64,000 nucleotides of DNA from Steroidobacteraceae bacterium (GTDB taxonomy: Bacteria > Pseudomonadota > Gammaproteobacteria > Steroidobacterales > Steroidobacteraceae): contig JAWLAG010000001.1 in the NCBI GenBank assembly GCA_041395505.1, positions 1,364,001-1,428,000 of the forward strand. The letters run 5' to 3'. Position 1 is the stretch's first letter. The number at the start of each line of letters is the position of its first letter. Shown in pieces: positions 8,679-18,139 of the stretch. The notes under the pieces were generated by a model. That model did not search any database and was not told the origin of the DNA. It was given only the letters and a program-made list of their open reading frames with translations. The position numbers and the translations under genes were made by a program.

Positions 8679-9710
8679 GTGCAGCTGATCGAGACCACCG
8701 AGTTTGCGCCGCAGGACTGGGCTGCGTTCGTCACACGCAGTCCCAATGCGGCGGCCTATCATGACCCGCGCTGGCTCGAGCTATTCGCCCGCGTTTTCAG
8801 CGTCAAGACGTACTTTGTGAGCGCGCGGAACGCTCAGGGTGGGCTGCTGGGTGGCCTGCCGCTGGTGCTGCAGAGCAGCCTGCCGTTCGGTCGGTACATG
8901 ACGTCGCTCCCTTTCGTCAACTATGGCGGGCCGCTGGCGCAATCCGGGGAGGTAACGTCGCGACTCGCCAGCGCTGCGGCCGAGTTGGCGCAGACGCACC
9001 GCGCGCGTCACCTCGAGCTTCGTACGTTTGAGGCGGACGTCCTGGGCTGGCCACAACGCATCGACAAGGTGACGATGATTCTGTCCTTGCCTGATTCGGC
9101 AGAGGCGCTGTCCAAGCAGCTTGGTGCCAAGCTCAGGTCGCAAATCAAGCGCATGGATCGCGAAAGCCCGCGCATACGCATCGGCGGAGTGGAGCTGGTC
9201 AACGATTTCTATGGTGTATTCGCCGTCAACATGCGCGAACTCGGGACGCCCGTCTATTCGCGCAGCTTCTTTCGCGAAATCCTGACCTCGTTCGCCGATG
9301 AAGCGCGCATTGTCGTCGTGGAACGCGGCGCCCAACCAGTCGCCGCCGGACTGGTGTATCAACATCGCGATTGCATGGAGATACCCTGGGCGGCGTGTCT
9401 GGCGGAGCAGAAACGCGTAGGCGCGAATATGCGCCTTTACTGGGAGTGCCTGAAATTGGCCATCGAACGTGGCGCTCGCCGTTTCGATTTTGGGCGATGC
9501 ACTCGCGACTCGGGTACCTTTCGCTTCAAGAAGCAATGGGGCGCCGAGCCGACGCAACTTTATTGGCACTATTGGCTGGCAGAGGGCCGCAACGTGCCGC
9601 AACTGCACCACGGCAACAAGCGGCTGGGCCTTGCCATACGTGCGTGGCAGAAGATGCCGCTCGCGGCCTGCAACTGGCTTGGGCCGAAGATAGTTCGTAA
9701 CTTGCCGTAA
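8679..9710 (+). CDS. FemAB-family XrtA-associated protein (GNAT fold)
   Basis: A 343-residue protein of the FemAB-like acyltransferase superfamily. The early SPNAAAYHDPRWLELF, the LRSQIKRMDRE linker and the late segment ARRFDFGRCTRDSGTFRFKK followed by WGAEP match the PEP-CTERM-associated FemAB family (TIGR03019). FemAB proteins use aminoacyl-tRNA to add amino acids to cell-wall precursors; the substrate of the XrtA-linked branch is unknown and could be the polysaccharide or its lipid carrier. The start is GTG at 8679, 48 bases after the upstream glycosyltransferase, in the same direction. Confidence 0.88.
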   Translation: MQLIETTEFAPQDWAAFVTRSPNAAAYHDPRWLELFARVFSVKTYFVSARNAQGGLLGGLPLVLQSSLPFGRYMTSLPFVNYGGPLAQSGEVTSRLASAAAELAQTHRARHLELRTFEADVLGWPQRIDKVTMILSLPDSAEALSKQLGAKLRSQIKRMDRESPRIRIGGVELVNDFYGVFAVNMRELGTPVYSRSFFREILTSFADEARIVVVERGAQPVAAGLVYQHRDCMEIPWAACLAEQKRVGANMRLYWECLKLAIERGARRFDFGRCTRDSGTFRFKKQWGAEPTQLYWHYWLAEGRNVPQLHHGNKRLGLAIRAWQKMPLAACNWLGPKIVRNLP

Positions 9711-9752
9711 CGTGCCGCAAATCAAGTAGCGCGTAAGCCACCGCAATTGACT

Positions 9753-11051
9753 ATGCCTTCCACTAGTTCAGCCAGAGCGCGAAAAAACCACGCAAACACC
9801 GAGGGCACGTCATCCACGGTGGCTCCTTCGAAGGCGGTGATGTTTTTTACGGGTTTGTTCTTTTTCTTCGAATTCTTGCGGCCACAGGACATGTATTCTT
9901 TTATCGCGCCGCTAAAAATCCCATTAATATCCGGCATTGTTCTGATATTTCTCTGGCTAAACCAGGGCAAGCGTTACGGTTGGAAGGATAGACGAATCCG
10001 TCTGATCATCTACTTCACCGTGTTCTGCGCCGTAAGTATCCTTTGGTCAAACAATCAATATTGGGTCTGGCTAAGTTTCCAGGATATGGCCATCACCTTG
10101 TTGGGCGGCATATTGCCGCTAGTAGCGTTCTATGCGGCGAAAAACCGCTTTCGCAATTTTCTGGTCTTCTACATTTTTCTTCACTGTATTTTGGCGGCTT
10201 GGGCATTCGCACATAAGGGTACGGGGCCCGGCGGATCCATTGGCGACGAGAACGATCTAGCGCTTGTGCTTAACGCGGCGATCCCAATCGCATTCATGGG
10301 TCGACACGCTTTGAGCGGCAGAGTCATTGGTCCAAAACTTCTGGTCATTGCAGCTGCAATTCTTGGGTTCGGCGTTATTGCGACAGAATCCCGCGGCGGA
10401 TTTGTCGGGCTAGCCATCGCCTTGTGCGGGATCATCATGATTGGTAAACACCGCATAAGGAACTTTCTGATACTTGGTGTTCTTGCAGCGATTACTTACC
10501 AGTTTCTGCCAGCGGAATATGTCGGGGACGTAAAGTCAATCTCCGATCCGAATGATATTACTCGCGTGGAGCGGATCTACTCCTGGCAGCTGGCTTGGAA
10601 AATGTTTCTGGCCAACCCGATTCTCGGCGTATCTGCAGGCAACTATGCATGGTCGGTAGCCGATTACGAGGTAAATCAGGGTATAGATTCACCCATCAAG
10701 CGTTCTTTGGCCGGTCGTGCAGCGCATTCTCTGTACTTCACCCTCATTGCGGAAACCGGCCTCGTTGGCACTACGATCTACTTCTTGTTGATTTTTCGAA
10801 TTATTGCGACGTTATGGAAATGCATACGATGGCAGCCTTTGTCGCCCGCACTTCCAGGCAAGTTTATCAGTGATCTTGCGGCGGCTATCTTGACCTCGTT
10901 ACTGAGTTACCTTGCGTGCGCATCGTTTATTACAGTTCTTTATTACCCGCATTTTTGGTACCTGTGCGCGTTCGCTGTCGTCCTTGACGAAATTCGTCGC
11001 AAAATGGAAACACAAGACAAACCTTCCCTGGAAATCACCACATCGCCGTAA
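9753..11051 (+). CDS. O-antigen ligase / polysaccharide polymerase family membrane protein
   Basis: A 432-residue protein with about ten hydrophobic segments and a large periplasmic loop (about residues 255-320) that contains WKMFLANPILGVSAGNYAW and RAAHSLYFTLIAETGLVG. This is the Wzy_C/O-antigen ligase signature, with the conserved His of AAHS. It either polymerises repeat units or ligates them to an acceptor. A TTG at 9747 is also in frame; ATG at 9753 is preferred. The gene marks the start of an AT-richer section: bases 9841-9900 have 23 G/C of 60. Its relation to the exosortase-A-linked O-glycosylation ligases is plausible but not proven by sequence alone. Confidence 0.82.
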   Translation: MPSTSSARARKNHANTEGTSSTVAPSKAVMFFTGLFFFFEFLRPQDMYSFIAPLKIPLISGIVLIFLWLNQGKRYGWKDRRIRLIIYFTVFCAVSILWSNNQYWVWLSFQDMAITLLGGILPLVAFYAAKNRFRNFLVFYIFLHCILAAWAFAHKGTGPGGSIGDENDLALVLNAAIPIAFMGRHALSGRVIGPKLLVIAAAILGFGVIATESRGGFVGLAIALCGIIMIGKHRIRNFLILGVLAAITYQFLPAEYVGDVKSISDPNDITRVERIYSWQLAWKMFLANPILGVSAGNYAWSVADYEVNQGIDSPIKRSLAGRAAHSLYFTLIAETGLVGTTIYFLLIFRIIATLWKCIRWQPLSPALPGKFISDLAAAILTSLLSYLACASFITVLYYPHFWYLCAFAVVLDEIRRKMETQDKPSLEITTSP

Positions 11052-11206
11052 TTTGTCGCCGCCGCGCATATCACGCTATGTCGCGGATCGATGACATGTG
11101 TCTCTCAATTGTTCGGTCGTGTAGTGTGACTTGAGTCGGATAAAACGTCCGCAAATGCATTTACGATGACCTTGTCGCGAACGGGTATTTAATTCGGAGT
11201 CATGTC

Positions 11207-12163
11207 ATGCAGGTCGCATTTCGATCGTTATTGTGTCTAGCGTTATGCCTGTCGTATGTAATCCCGGCGTCGGCTCAGCAGAGCTTGATGGCTGGCGCGA
11301 CTGCGGAACGATATACGATCCCGCAGGGTTGGAAATTAGCGTACGCACAAGGATTCGAAGGTGGGCTCAATGCATCGATTGAGCACATTGATGCAATCGC
11401 GTCTCCGAGCTCAGCGATAGTGCACTCAGGATCGCGCGCATTGATTGGAACGATAAGAGGCGATGACCAGGGTGTCCGTTGGGTACTGTTTCCAAGTGCG
11501 ATTGGCGATGCGAAAGAAATTTACTACTCGTGGTGGGATTACCTTAGCCCGGAAACCCGGCAAAATGACGAAATGTGGATCTGGCAGGCGCATGTGCGAG
11601 ATCCGGCGTTTCAAGAAGTTTTCTGGGCCTACTGGAATACACCAAACGGGGAATTCAATTCCAACAGCTCGAATCTGGTTGGTGTGTCGCAGGGATCACC
11701 TGCACAAGGTGCCCGGGAGAACGCCGACTATATGGGGATTGTGCCAATCCATAATACCGGATGGACACAATTTGAAGTGCATTATCGAGCAAACTCGCCG
11801 GGGCAAAGCGATGGCTTCTTGCGCATCTATCGCAACGGTGCACTTCTGGCGAAACTCGAGAACAAGAATCTGAATGGTCAGTTTTCGATGCAGGGTATGC
11901 AAACGCAAGTTGGCGGTACCTACACCAAGTTACTTTGGAAGGATAGCACCGGCGCTTGCACGCAAGGCATCGGATGGGGAACGGGTTACGACCGTTGCCC
12001 GGATTTCAATAATTGCGGATGTGCACCGAATGTCCCAATTCACCAACGTGCTCTGGATGACATCATTGTCATGGTTCCATCGAGCACAAATCTTTCGGCG
12101 CCACCGCCGACTCCGGCACCGGCGGCGGTACCAGCTGCCGTGGGTGAGCTGCGCGTGGAATAG
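11207..12163 (+). CDS. Secreted protein, possible jelly-roll polysaccharide lyase-like
   Basis: A 318-residue exported protein. The N-terminus has a classical signal peptide ending in PASAQQ (cleavage predicted near residue 24-25). The mature part is aromatic-rich beta-type sequence (YYSWWDYLSPE, DEMWIWQAH, GFLRIYRNGALLAKLENK), reminiscent of concanavalin-like polysaccharide lyase folds. It has a Cys-rich loop (CPDFNNCGC) near residue 265 and a Pro/Ala-rich tail. No catalytic residues can be named. It sits between the polymerase and a block of glycosyltransferases, so trimming or binding of the exported polysaccharide is a reasonable guess. An ATG at 11207 preceded by TTCGGAGTC gives a fair ribosome-binding site. 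Confidence 0.6.
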   Translation: MQVAFRSLLCLALCLSYVIPASAQQSLMAGATAERYTIPQGWKLAYAQGFEGGLNASIEHIDAIASPSSAIVHSGSRALIGTIRGDDQGVRWVLFPSAIGDAKEIYYSWWDYLSPETRQNDEMWIWQAHVRDPAFQEVFWAYWNTPNGEFNSNSSNLVGVSQGSPAQGARENADYMGIVPIHNTGWTQFEVHYRANSPGQSDGFLRIYRNGALLAKLENKNLNGQFSMQGMQTQVGGTYTKLLWKDSTGACTQGIGWGTGYDRCPDFNNCGCAPNVPIHQRALDDIIVMVPSSTNLSAPPPTPAPAAVPAAVGELRVE

Positions 12164-12166
12164 GAC

Positions 12167-13420
12167 TTACGATTTCGCCTGCCGGTGGAGAGTCGAGACA
12201 GCGCGGGACAATTCGTAAATTTTCTCGAGTCTTTCGGCCAAGCTGTCCCAGGAGTATCGCGAAACGGCGAGTTCTCGTGCTGCGCGGCCAAGGGATATCG
12301 CGAAGTCCGGGTTGCTTCTGATTTTCTTGATTGCCTGGACAAAATCCTGCACATCGTCCGCGATCAGCGCATGCTGGCCATGAATAAGGTCCAGACCTTC
12401 CGCTCCTACGCTCGTGGTGACGATAGGGAGCCCAACTGCCATCGCCTCAAGCAGTTTCAGTTTGGTTCCCCCTCCATGGCGGAGAGGGCAGATGCAAATA
12501 TCCGCGTGCCTGTATTCGGCCAATAGATCATCTACAAATCCGGTGGCAATAACGCTGCTGTCGAGGCTTGCAACATTCGAAACAAGAGCTGGCGGCTTCG
12601 CTCCAACCACGCGCACCCGTAGCCCAGGAGCATCGACCTTCAGTACGGGCCAGATTCGATTGAAGAAATATTCCACTGCATCGACATTCGGTGCCCAGCC
12701 AAAATTGCCAACAAAAATCAATGTACATAGCTGCTCTGCGGGCTTCTCATGAGGAGTAAAGTGCTGGACATCGCATCCGTTTTCGCACACTTCTACGCGC
12801 GATTGCGGCGCGAGTCTGCGGAGAATGGCAGCATCTGCCTCTGAGACCGCAACATTGCAGGAGACCAAGCGGCAGTATTCTTGCTCCGCGTCGACCAAAC
12901 GAGACGACTCTAGCCGGTAAATCGTTCGGTGAATCAATCGATGTTCCACGTTGCAGCGCGTGGCCATCACTTGAGACTCTACGTTGTGATGATTGAGGAC
13001 TATCGGGTAATCACGAAACAGCGGAACAAAAATTGCAAGGCTGATCGTGTCGAGATGAATTACATCATATTGACCCTTTGCTACTAGAATCGTGATGATC
13101 TGAGCCATTTCTCTCGAGCGAAGCCAATTCATGGAGTATCCGCCCTTGGAGATTACCGCACGTAGATAGAGGAGCAGTCTGGGCAATGTATGGCGCTCGG
13201 CGGGGATCGAAACGATCTCAACCGATTTGGCGAACTTCCGCAACTCGGCCGCTGCAAGCTCAATCTGTTTGTTGGAAGATAACAGGGCAGACTGATTGAA
13301 GCACAATAGGTCGACCGCGTGGCGGTTTGCGATACGGCGGAACAAATTATAGTTGCGTACCAGTGCGCCGGTGACCGGCGGAAAAGGAACATTGTGTGAA
13401 ATCCAAAGTATACGCATCAT
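12167..13420 (-). CDS. GT4 glycosyltransferase
   Basis: A 417-residue GT-B enzyme. The N-terminus has ILWISHNVPFPPVTGALVRN, a helix-breaking acceptor-side motif shared with XrtA-locus sugar transferases. The C-terminal donor domain has LIFVGNFGWAPNVDAV and HGGGTKLKLLEAMAVGLPIV. The ATG at 13420 overlaps the stop of the upstream GT2 gene in an ATGA arrangement, so the two are coupled. It ends 3 bases from the convergent secreted-protein gene. It probably adds one residue of the repeat unit; donor and acceptor are unknown. Confidence 0.85.
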   Translation of the reverse strand: MMRILWISHNVPFPPVTGALVRNYNLFRRIANRHAVDLLCFNQSALLSSNKQIELAAAELRKFAKSVEIVSIPAERHTLPRLLLYLRAVISKGGYSMNWLRSREMAQIITILVAKGQYDVIHLDTISLAIFVPLFRDYPIVLNHHNVESQVMATRCNVEHRLIHRTIYRLESSRLVDAEQEYCRLVSCNVAVSEADAAILRRLAPQSRVEVCENGCDVQHFTPHEKPAEQLCTLIFVGNFGWAPNVDAVEYFFNRIWPVLKVDAPGLRVRVVGAKPPALVSNVASLDSSVIATGFVDDLLAEYRHADICICPLRHGGGTKLKLLEAMAVGLPIVTTSVGAEGLDLIHGQHALIADDVQDFVQAIKKIRSNPDFAISLGRAARELAVSRYSWDSLAERLEKIYELSRAVSTLHRQAKS

Positions 13421-14556
13421 GCACGCCGGCTAGGCTGCCAGGTTGTGAACTCTGCGCCAGTAAGAAATCTGTACCAGGCAGTCAGGATCGCGACATTTGC
13501 GGTAACGAAGAAAGCTGCAATTCTGAGGGCAGCGAACGCACGCCTGTTTGAAAGACCCCCTCCAAACGTTGCTGCTGCGTAAAAACCGACCTGCAACACA
13601 AACAGCGGTAATGCATAGTTCGTTTCGCTCTGAGCTACCAAAGCGGCATTGGAAACAAGGGCTGTAATCATGAAGATTGGCACCAACCAGCGCAGTAGCT
13701 TGTGTTGAAGGAGTTGCAGGGCAAAACGTCCATGCGTCAGTGGATTGATAGCCGAAATATTTCTAAAAAATGCTCGCATACCCCGGGCAACCGTACGGAC
13801 TTTTCGCGCATATTCGGCTTTCGGAGATTCCAGACTTCTGTAATACCCAATCGTTCGCGGGTCGGCGATGGCTCTCATCCCTCTTTGAACCGTGTTCGCT
13901 GCGGCTAGAAAATCACTGTCGCGATCGGTCGCCCAGTTGTCGCAAAGAATCTTGCGGATGGCGAAAAAGGACCCACTGAGGCCGATCAAGGATCCAAGGC
14001 GGCTCTCGAGAGTGCGCAGCCACATTTCGTATTTGACGTACAAGCCTTCACCGTCGATTTCGCCGTTGCTCGTCAAGACCTTGTCGGTACTACTGACACA
14101 TCCGACACTCGTATCCGCAAAATTCTCCACCAATGTGCCAATAGCGCTGCTTTCAAATGTTGTCCCTACATCGGTGAACACCAGCACTTCGCCGTTGCTC
14201 GCATCGATAGCCTGTTTTTGGCAAGACTCCTTGCCACGACGGTCCGTGTTAACAATGACACGTAGCACGCTGGACTCGTAGCGACGCAATATTTCCGCAG
14301 TGTTGTCGGTAGAGCCGTCAGAGACGCAAATGTACTCTATCGGTCCGCGCGCGTAATTGGTGGCAAGCAGATTTTCAATCTTGCGCTGAATATTGGTGCC
14401 TTCATTGTAGGCTGTGACTATGATCGAGACGCTTATAGAGTCTGGACGGCGCGCGCAGTCCTTGCCAAACAATGCAGCGGCGGTCCAAATGACGACAGCG
14501 TACCCAAAATAGGCATATAGAATTGCTGCGACGGAAAACCAAAAAACAAACGTCAT
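13417..14556 (-). CDS. Membrane-associated GT2 glycosyltransferase
   Basis: A 379-residue GT-A fold enzyme with an N-terminal membrane helix (about residues 4-28). The catalytic domain begins at VSIIVTAYNEG, with the nucleotide-binding Asp in VSDGSTDNT and a VFTDVGTTF segment in the DXD position. Two or three hydrophobic segments follow (about residues 290-360). This layout resembles processive or polyprenyl-linked GT2 enzymes. It is the third gene of a leftward block (PLP enzyme, GT4, GT2, GT4) and overlaps the next gene by 4 bases. In the DXD position the sequence reads D-V-G, which is unusual and may affect metal binding. Confidence 0.82.
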   Translation of the reverse strand: MTFVFWFSVAAILYAYFGYAVVIWTAAALFGKDCARRPDSISVSIIVTAYNEGTNIQRKIENLLATNYARGPIEYICVSDGSTDNTAEILRRYESSVLRVIVNTDRRGKESCQKQAIDASNGEVLVFTDVGTTFESSAIGTLVENFADTSVGCVSSTDKVLTSNGEIDGEGLYVKYEMWLRTLESRLGSLIGLSGSFFAIRKILCDNWATDRDSDFLAAANTVQRGMRAIADPRTIGYYRSLESPKAEYARKVRTVARGMRAFFRNISAINPLTHGRFALQLLQHKLLRWLVPIFMITALVSNAALVAQSETNYALPLFVLQVGFYAAATFGGGLSNRRAFAALRIAAFFVTANVAILTAWYRFLTGAEFTTWQPSRRA

Positions 14557-14622
14557 GTGTGCTGTTCAGTCCGGAAGCGCCTGGCGAACATGGCGTAGAG
14601 TGTAGTCGAGTGTGACCGGTTA

Positions 14623-15732
14623 TTAACTGGCAGCATTTAGCAATTCGGTATACAACGAGTCGTACCGGCTTCTCATTATGTCGACGCTATATCCTGTTTC
14701 GATCCGGGATCGCGCTCGCCGTTGGGTGTCTTCGAGTGCACCTTGGTCATCGAGAAGTCCGTTGATTTGTGTGGCGAGTTGCCCCGTATCGGTCCCAGGA
14801 GCCAGTAATCCGCAACCATCGTCAAGCAAATCTGTAAGGCCACCTACGGATCGCGCGGCAACAATCGTGCCTTGTGCCATGGCCTCCAGCGCAGTCATGG
14901 GCATTCCCTCGTGATCGGACGTAAAACATACGACATCAACCTGCCGTAAGAGCGCAGGAATATCATCGACGAATCCGGTGAAATTGAGGTGCGACACCGA
15001 TTGTGCATCACTCGATGATTCGAGTATGTCGCGAAGCGGACCGTCCCCTACGACGAGAAACCGGTAACATCCGGGACGCATGTGCTCAAGGTGGCGAGCA
15101 ACTTCAAGAAAGAGGTCGACGCGCTTGACGGCGACAATTCGGCCAATGAATGCAACGGTACGGACAGGTAACACAGCACGGGGTTCGAACGGCCTCGATG
15201 CGATGTCTATACCATTCGGTATGACGGTAATTCGGTTTGGCGGTAGACCTTTTGAGAGTACCTTGGCGAGATCATCTGAAACCGCAACAGTCTGGTTTGC
15301 AACAAATTGGGCTGATAATCGGTTCAGCACGTCAGTTGTTCGCGCGGCTAGACGGATGAATGACGGGAAATGCTCGGGCGCTCCATGTTCGGTGCGGACC
15401 AGGACTCGTCGAAAATCCAGCCCACGCGATAGCGCAGCAGCAATGTGCTCTTTTTTTCGATGAGAGTGGAGAACGCGAACGTCATGGCTTTTTTGAAGCT
15501 CCCGCAATCGGGTCGTTATGGAAAAAAAGGACAGCCGCTTTTCATCGAGAATAAAGGTTGATACGCCACAGTGGTCCAACCGCGATCGCAGCAGGCCGTC
15601 GTTAAGTAACGCGACGATAGGTTCGTATGCACCGGCAGTATTCTGGTTCATCGCGAGATTGAGAAGCATTTGTTCCGCGCCTCCCCACAAGTCGCCGGAC
15701 GCCACATGTAGAACATGTTCGCGAGCTGTCAC
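14623..15732 (-). CDS. GT4 glycosyltransferase
   Basis: A 369-residue GT-B enzyme. The acceptor domain begins HVASGDLWGGAEQML; the donor domain has VIPNGID, FIGRIVAVKRVDLFLEVA and DHEGMPMTALEAMAQG, with the two Glu residues of the GT4 EX7E motif. GTG at 15732 is chosen because it overlaps the TGA of the upstream gene as GTGA, the same coupling seen elsewhere in this block; an in-frame ATG 14 codons earlier would overlap that gene by 46 bases. The sugar is unknown. Confidence 0.85.
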   Translation of the reverse strand: MTAREHVLHVASGDLWGGAEQMLLNLAMNQNTAGAYEPIVALLNDGLLRSRLDHCGVSTFILDEKRLSFFSITTRLRELQKSHDVRVLHSHRKKEHIAAALSRGLDFRRVLVRTEHGAPEHFPSFIRLAARTTDVLNRLSAQFVANQTVAVSDDLAKVLSKGLPPNRITVIPNGIDIASRPFEPRAVLPVRTVAFIGRIVAVKRVDLFLEVARHLEHMRPGCYRFLVVGDGPLRDILESSSDAQSVSHLNFTGFVDDIPALLRQVDVVCFTSDHEGMPMTALEAMAQGTIVAARSVGGLTDLLDDGCGLLAPGTDTGQLATQINGLLDDQGALEDTQRRARSRIETGYSVDIMRSRYDSLYTELLNAAS

Positions 15733-16889
15733 GATTCGGGCATTCTCGAAGCAATTAGGTGGAGGCGATCGCAAATAATTCTTGCCGTCTCTTTGCTGAT
15801 GCGCGAATGCAGTGGCAACGTGATGAGCCGCTCAGCGTAATTGTCTGCGTTCGGAAATCCAGAATTCGCGATTACATGGTCTTGAAGTTGCGGGTAGTCG
15901 GCAAGCAATTGTGGATACATCGTGCTTATTCCAAGTTGTCTGCACAATCGATCGTTCATTATGTGTTCGCGCAATCTGTGACTGCGGCACAGTACGGGAA
16001 GGCGCAGGAGCGATTCGTTTGTATCTTGCCGTGCCATTGAATGGTATCCCCTCAGATAGGCCGATTCTGGAGCAAATAGCGCGGAGTAAATAGACGGTGC
16101 CGGTTTGGGCAGAGCCCGGGAGGCAAGCCAGTTGAATCGTATAACCGGTTCCGCCCAGTCTGGAGCGACGGAAATAATCTGGTTGAGACGTACATGAGTT
16201 TCACCGATGCCAAATAGCTGCGATCGCCGCAACCAGTCGTACAAGCCAAGAATCAAAATGAGATTGTTGGCATATTGCTTGATTCGCCACGAAAGCGGTG
16301 GACGAGGTTGGCGCGCTGCTGCGGCAAATCCGACGTGCGTATCAGACGTCGCTTGCGGTTGCAGCAGTAAACCGCCTATCAAAGCATTTACCGGTTTGCC
16401 TCTACCAAAGCTGAATATGACTGGAGTTTGGAGCGAGCGACGGGCGAGGATCGCATCGGGATGAGCTTGGCAGGCATCCAGAATTATGACGGCGGGCGAC
16501 TTGGACCGCAGCTCGGCTCTTATCTCCTCTGCATTGTCGCCCGAACCAAGGAAATTGACGCATACAACCGCTACCGTATTGCGTGTCACAGCGGCCAAAA
16601 CGTCTGCTGCAGGCATCTGAGGGTTATCTCGGTCAAAATCAACGAGTCGCAGTCGCGCTCCCGCGGAAATAGCTGCTGTCGCAATGTCGGGGCACGCATA
16701 CGCAGGCGCAATGACTTCGGGTATTCCTGCTTCGCGGCTATCGGAAATAGCCGCTGAAATAGCTGCGGACAGGGCGGAAGTGCCATTGGCGTACAAGTGG
16801 CCTTGTGTAAGGAATGGTAGTGGCTCGTCTGCAGCGTGCTTACGCGCAGAACAAACTAATTCGCCGACAGGGGCAACAGACTTGAGCAC
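15729..16889 (-). CDS. DegT/DnrJ/EryC1-like PLP-dependent protein
   Basis: A 386-residue fold-type I PLP protein. GTSALSAAISAAI and EVIAPAYACPDIATA are typical of the cofactor-phosphate region of nucleotide-sugar aminotransferases. The Asp that binds the pyridine nitrogen is in IILDACQAHP, and the Schiff-base Lys lies in SFGRGKPVNALIGG. It may aminate a keto-sugar intermediate for the polysaccharide. The family is usually about 370-400 residues, so the length is normal. The start is GTG at 16889; there is no strong ribosome-binding site, so a later start is possible. It heads the leftward glycosyltransferase block and diverges from the deacetylase at 17084. Confidence 0.72.
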   Translation of the reverse strand: MLKSVAPVGELVCSARKHAADEPLPFLTQGHLYANGTSALSAAISAAISDSREAGIPEVIAPAYACPDIATAAISAGARLRLVDFDRDNPQMPAADVLAAVTRNTVAVVCVNFLGSGDNAEEIRAELRSKSPAVIILDACQAHPDAILARRSLQTPVIFSFGRGKPVNALIGGLLLQPQATSDTHVGFAAAARQPRPPLSWRIKQYANNLILILGLYDWLRRSQLFGIGETHVRLNQIISVAPDWAEPVIRFNWLASRALPKPAPSIYSALFAPESAYLRGYHSMARQDTNESLLRLPVLCRSHRLREHIMNDRLCRQLGISTMYPQLLADYPQLQDHVIANSGFPNADNYAERLITLPLHSRISKETARIICDRLHLIASRMPES

Positions 16890-17083
16890 GATTGAGTAAA
16901 ACGGGGATCGCAGTCCAGTCCCTATAATACAGGCTCATCGACCGTGGCGAGGTACCGAGAGGCGTCGCCTGTGCGTGCCGCGCTAGATATGCGATGCTTG
17001 AGCCGGTTTTGCAGCGAGTGCAAGCCAAGCCCGGCAAACAGCGAGCTCCGCTAATTTTGCAGCAAATTTTTTGTAGTTAAGTG

Positions 17084-18103
17084 ATGCCAAAATCCCTACC
17101 GCATACCATCAAGTCGCAGCTCCGCTCGTTATATGGGCGCTTCGCCGCGCCAATCGGTCAACGCCGGCATCGCCGGGATTTCGCGATTCTTACGTACCAT
17201 AGGATCTTGCCCGTCGAGCATGCCGACTTTGGCATTGAGGAGCCAGGCATGGTCGTTACGCCAGAGACCTTCGAAATGCATCTTCAGGTGCTCCAACGTG
17301 AGATGCGACTGACGCACCTGGGGGCGACAGTAGATGACGAGCGTGGTGGCGCGGTTGATTCAACTCGCCCTGCAGTTGCAATTACGTTCGACGATGGCTG
17401 GCGGGATAATTACCTTTACGCTTATCCTCTTCTCAAGAAGTACAATGCGCCTGCGACAATTTTTGTTGTTACAAGCCTGGTTGGAAGCAACCGGGGTTTC
17501 TGGCCGACCAATTTGGCCAGGCGGTTGAAAGGGCGTCCTCTAAGTTCATCCCTCAAGGATATTGTCGCCGACGAGCTGGCAGAATTCCTTCATGCATTTG
17601 GCGGGAAACATTCTGATCAGCGCGTGTCGTGGGACGCGACATTGATCAGCTTGGCCGTGGGTGCGTGCAAGCGGTTTGCCGACTCCCAAATGGAAGCCTG
17701 GATCGAGCGGATTGATTCACAAGACGCGTCTTCCGGTCGAGATATTGTCAGCTGGGAAGAACTGGATGAAATGTCTGCGAGTGGGTTGGTTAGCGTCGAA
17801 TCACATTCTGTCGCACATCAGCGAATGACCGCGAACGTGACAGACGACGTAATTGCGCGGGAACTGGCTGATTCGCGCACCGCAATCAGGAAACGGCTTG
17901 GAATCGACCCACAGATATTTTGTTACCCTAATGGCGACTATACGGCGAAGGCGGCGGAGATTGTGTCAAAGTACTATCGCGCTGCCGTAACGACCGACAT
18001 AGGATGGAACCACCGTACCGGTAACAGGTTCTCGTTGCGACGTTTTTCGATACACGAAGACATGGCGAGCACACGGGACGATCTAATGGCAATCCTCTAC
18101 TAG
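17084..18103 (+). CDS. Polysaccharide deacetylase (NodB fold)
   Basis: A 339-residue deacetylase. The catalytic motif is VAITFDDGWRDNY (Asp103, Asp104) and the metal-binding His pair is HSVAH (His241, His245). FCYPNGDYT is motif 4 of the NodB family. An insertion of about 90 residues between motifs 1 and 2 resembles the family seen in O-antigen and capsule loci (CE4). There is no signal peptide. Two start codons are adjacent (GTG 17081, ATG 17084); the ATG is preferred. It is the second deacetylase of the locus, so the polymer probably has more than one N- or O-acetyl site to trim. Confidence 0.87.
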   Translation: MPKSLPHTIKSQLRSLYGRFAAPIGQRRHRRDFAILTYHRILPVEHADFGIEEPGMVVTPETFEMHLQVLQREMRLTHLGATVDDERGGAVDSTRPAVAITFDDGWRDNYLYAYPLLKKYNAPATIFVVTSLVGSNRGFWPTNLARRLKGRPLSSSLKDIVADELAEFLHAFGGKHSDQRVSWDATLISLAVGACKRFADSQMEAWIERIDSQDASSGRDIVSWEELDEMSASGLVSVESHSVAHQRMTANVTDDVIARELADSRTAIRKRLGIDPQIFCYPNGDYTAKAAEIVSKYYRAAVTTDIGWNHRTGNRFSLRRFSIHEDMASTRDDLMAILY

Positions 18104-18139
18104 GCCAGCGCGAATGCTCGCGGTCTTCGAATTGGTCAT

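Noticed and set aside
11125..11140. TGTGA half-site before the secreted-protein gene, possible fourth CRP site
   Set aside because: The second arm matches only three of five bases, much weaker than the three reported sites.
16923..16928. TATAAT between the PLP-enzyme and deacetylase genes
   Set aside because: No -35 match at normal spacing, and 155 bases from the deacetylase start. It could be chance in this AT-richer stretch.
18109..18122. CGCGA-ATGC-TCGCG hairpin in the convergent gap after the second deacetylase
   Set aside because: Only 5 bp of stem and no T-run on either strand, so not called a terminator.
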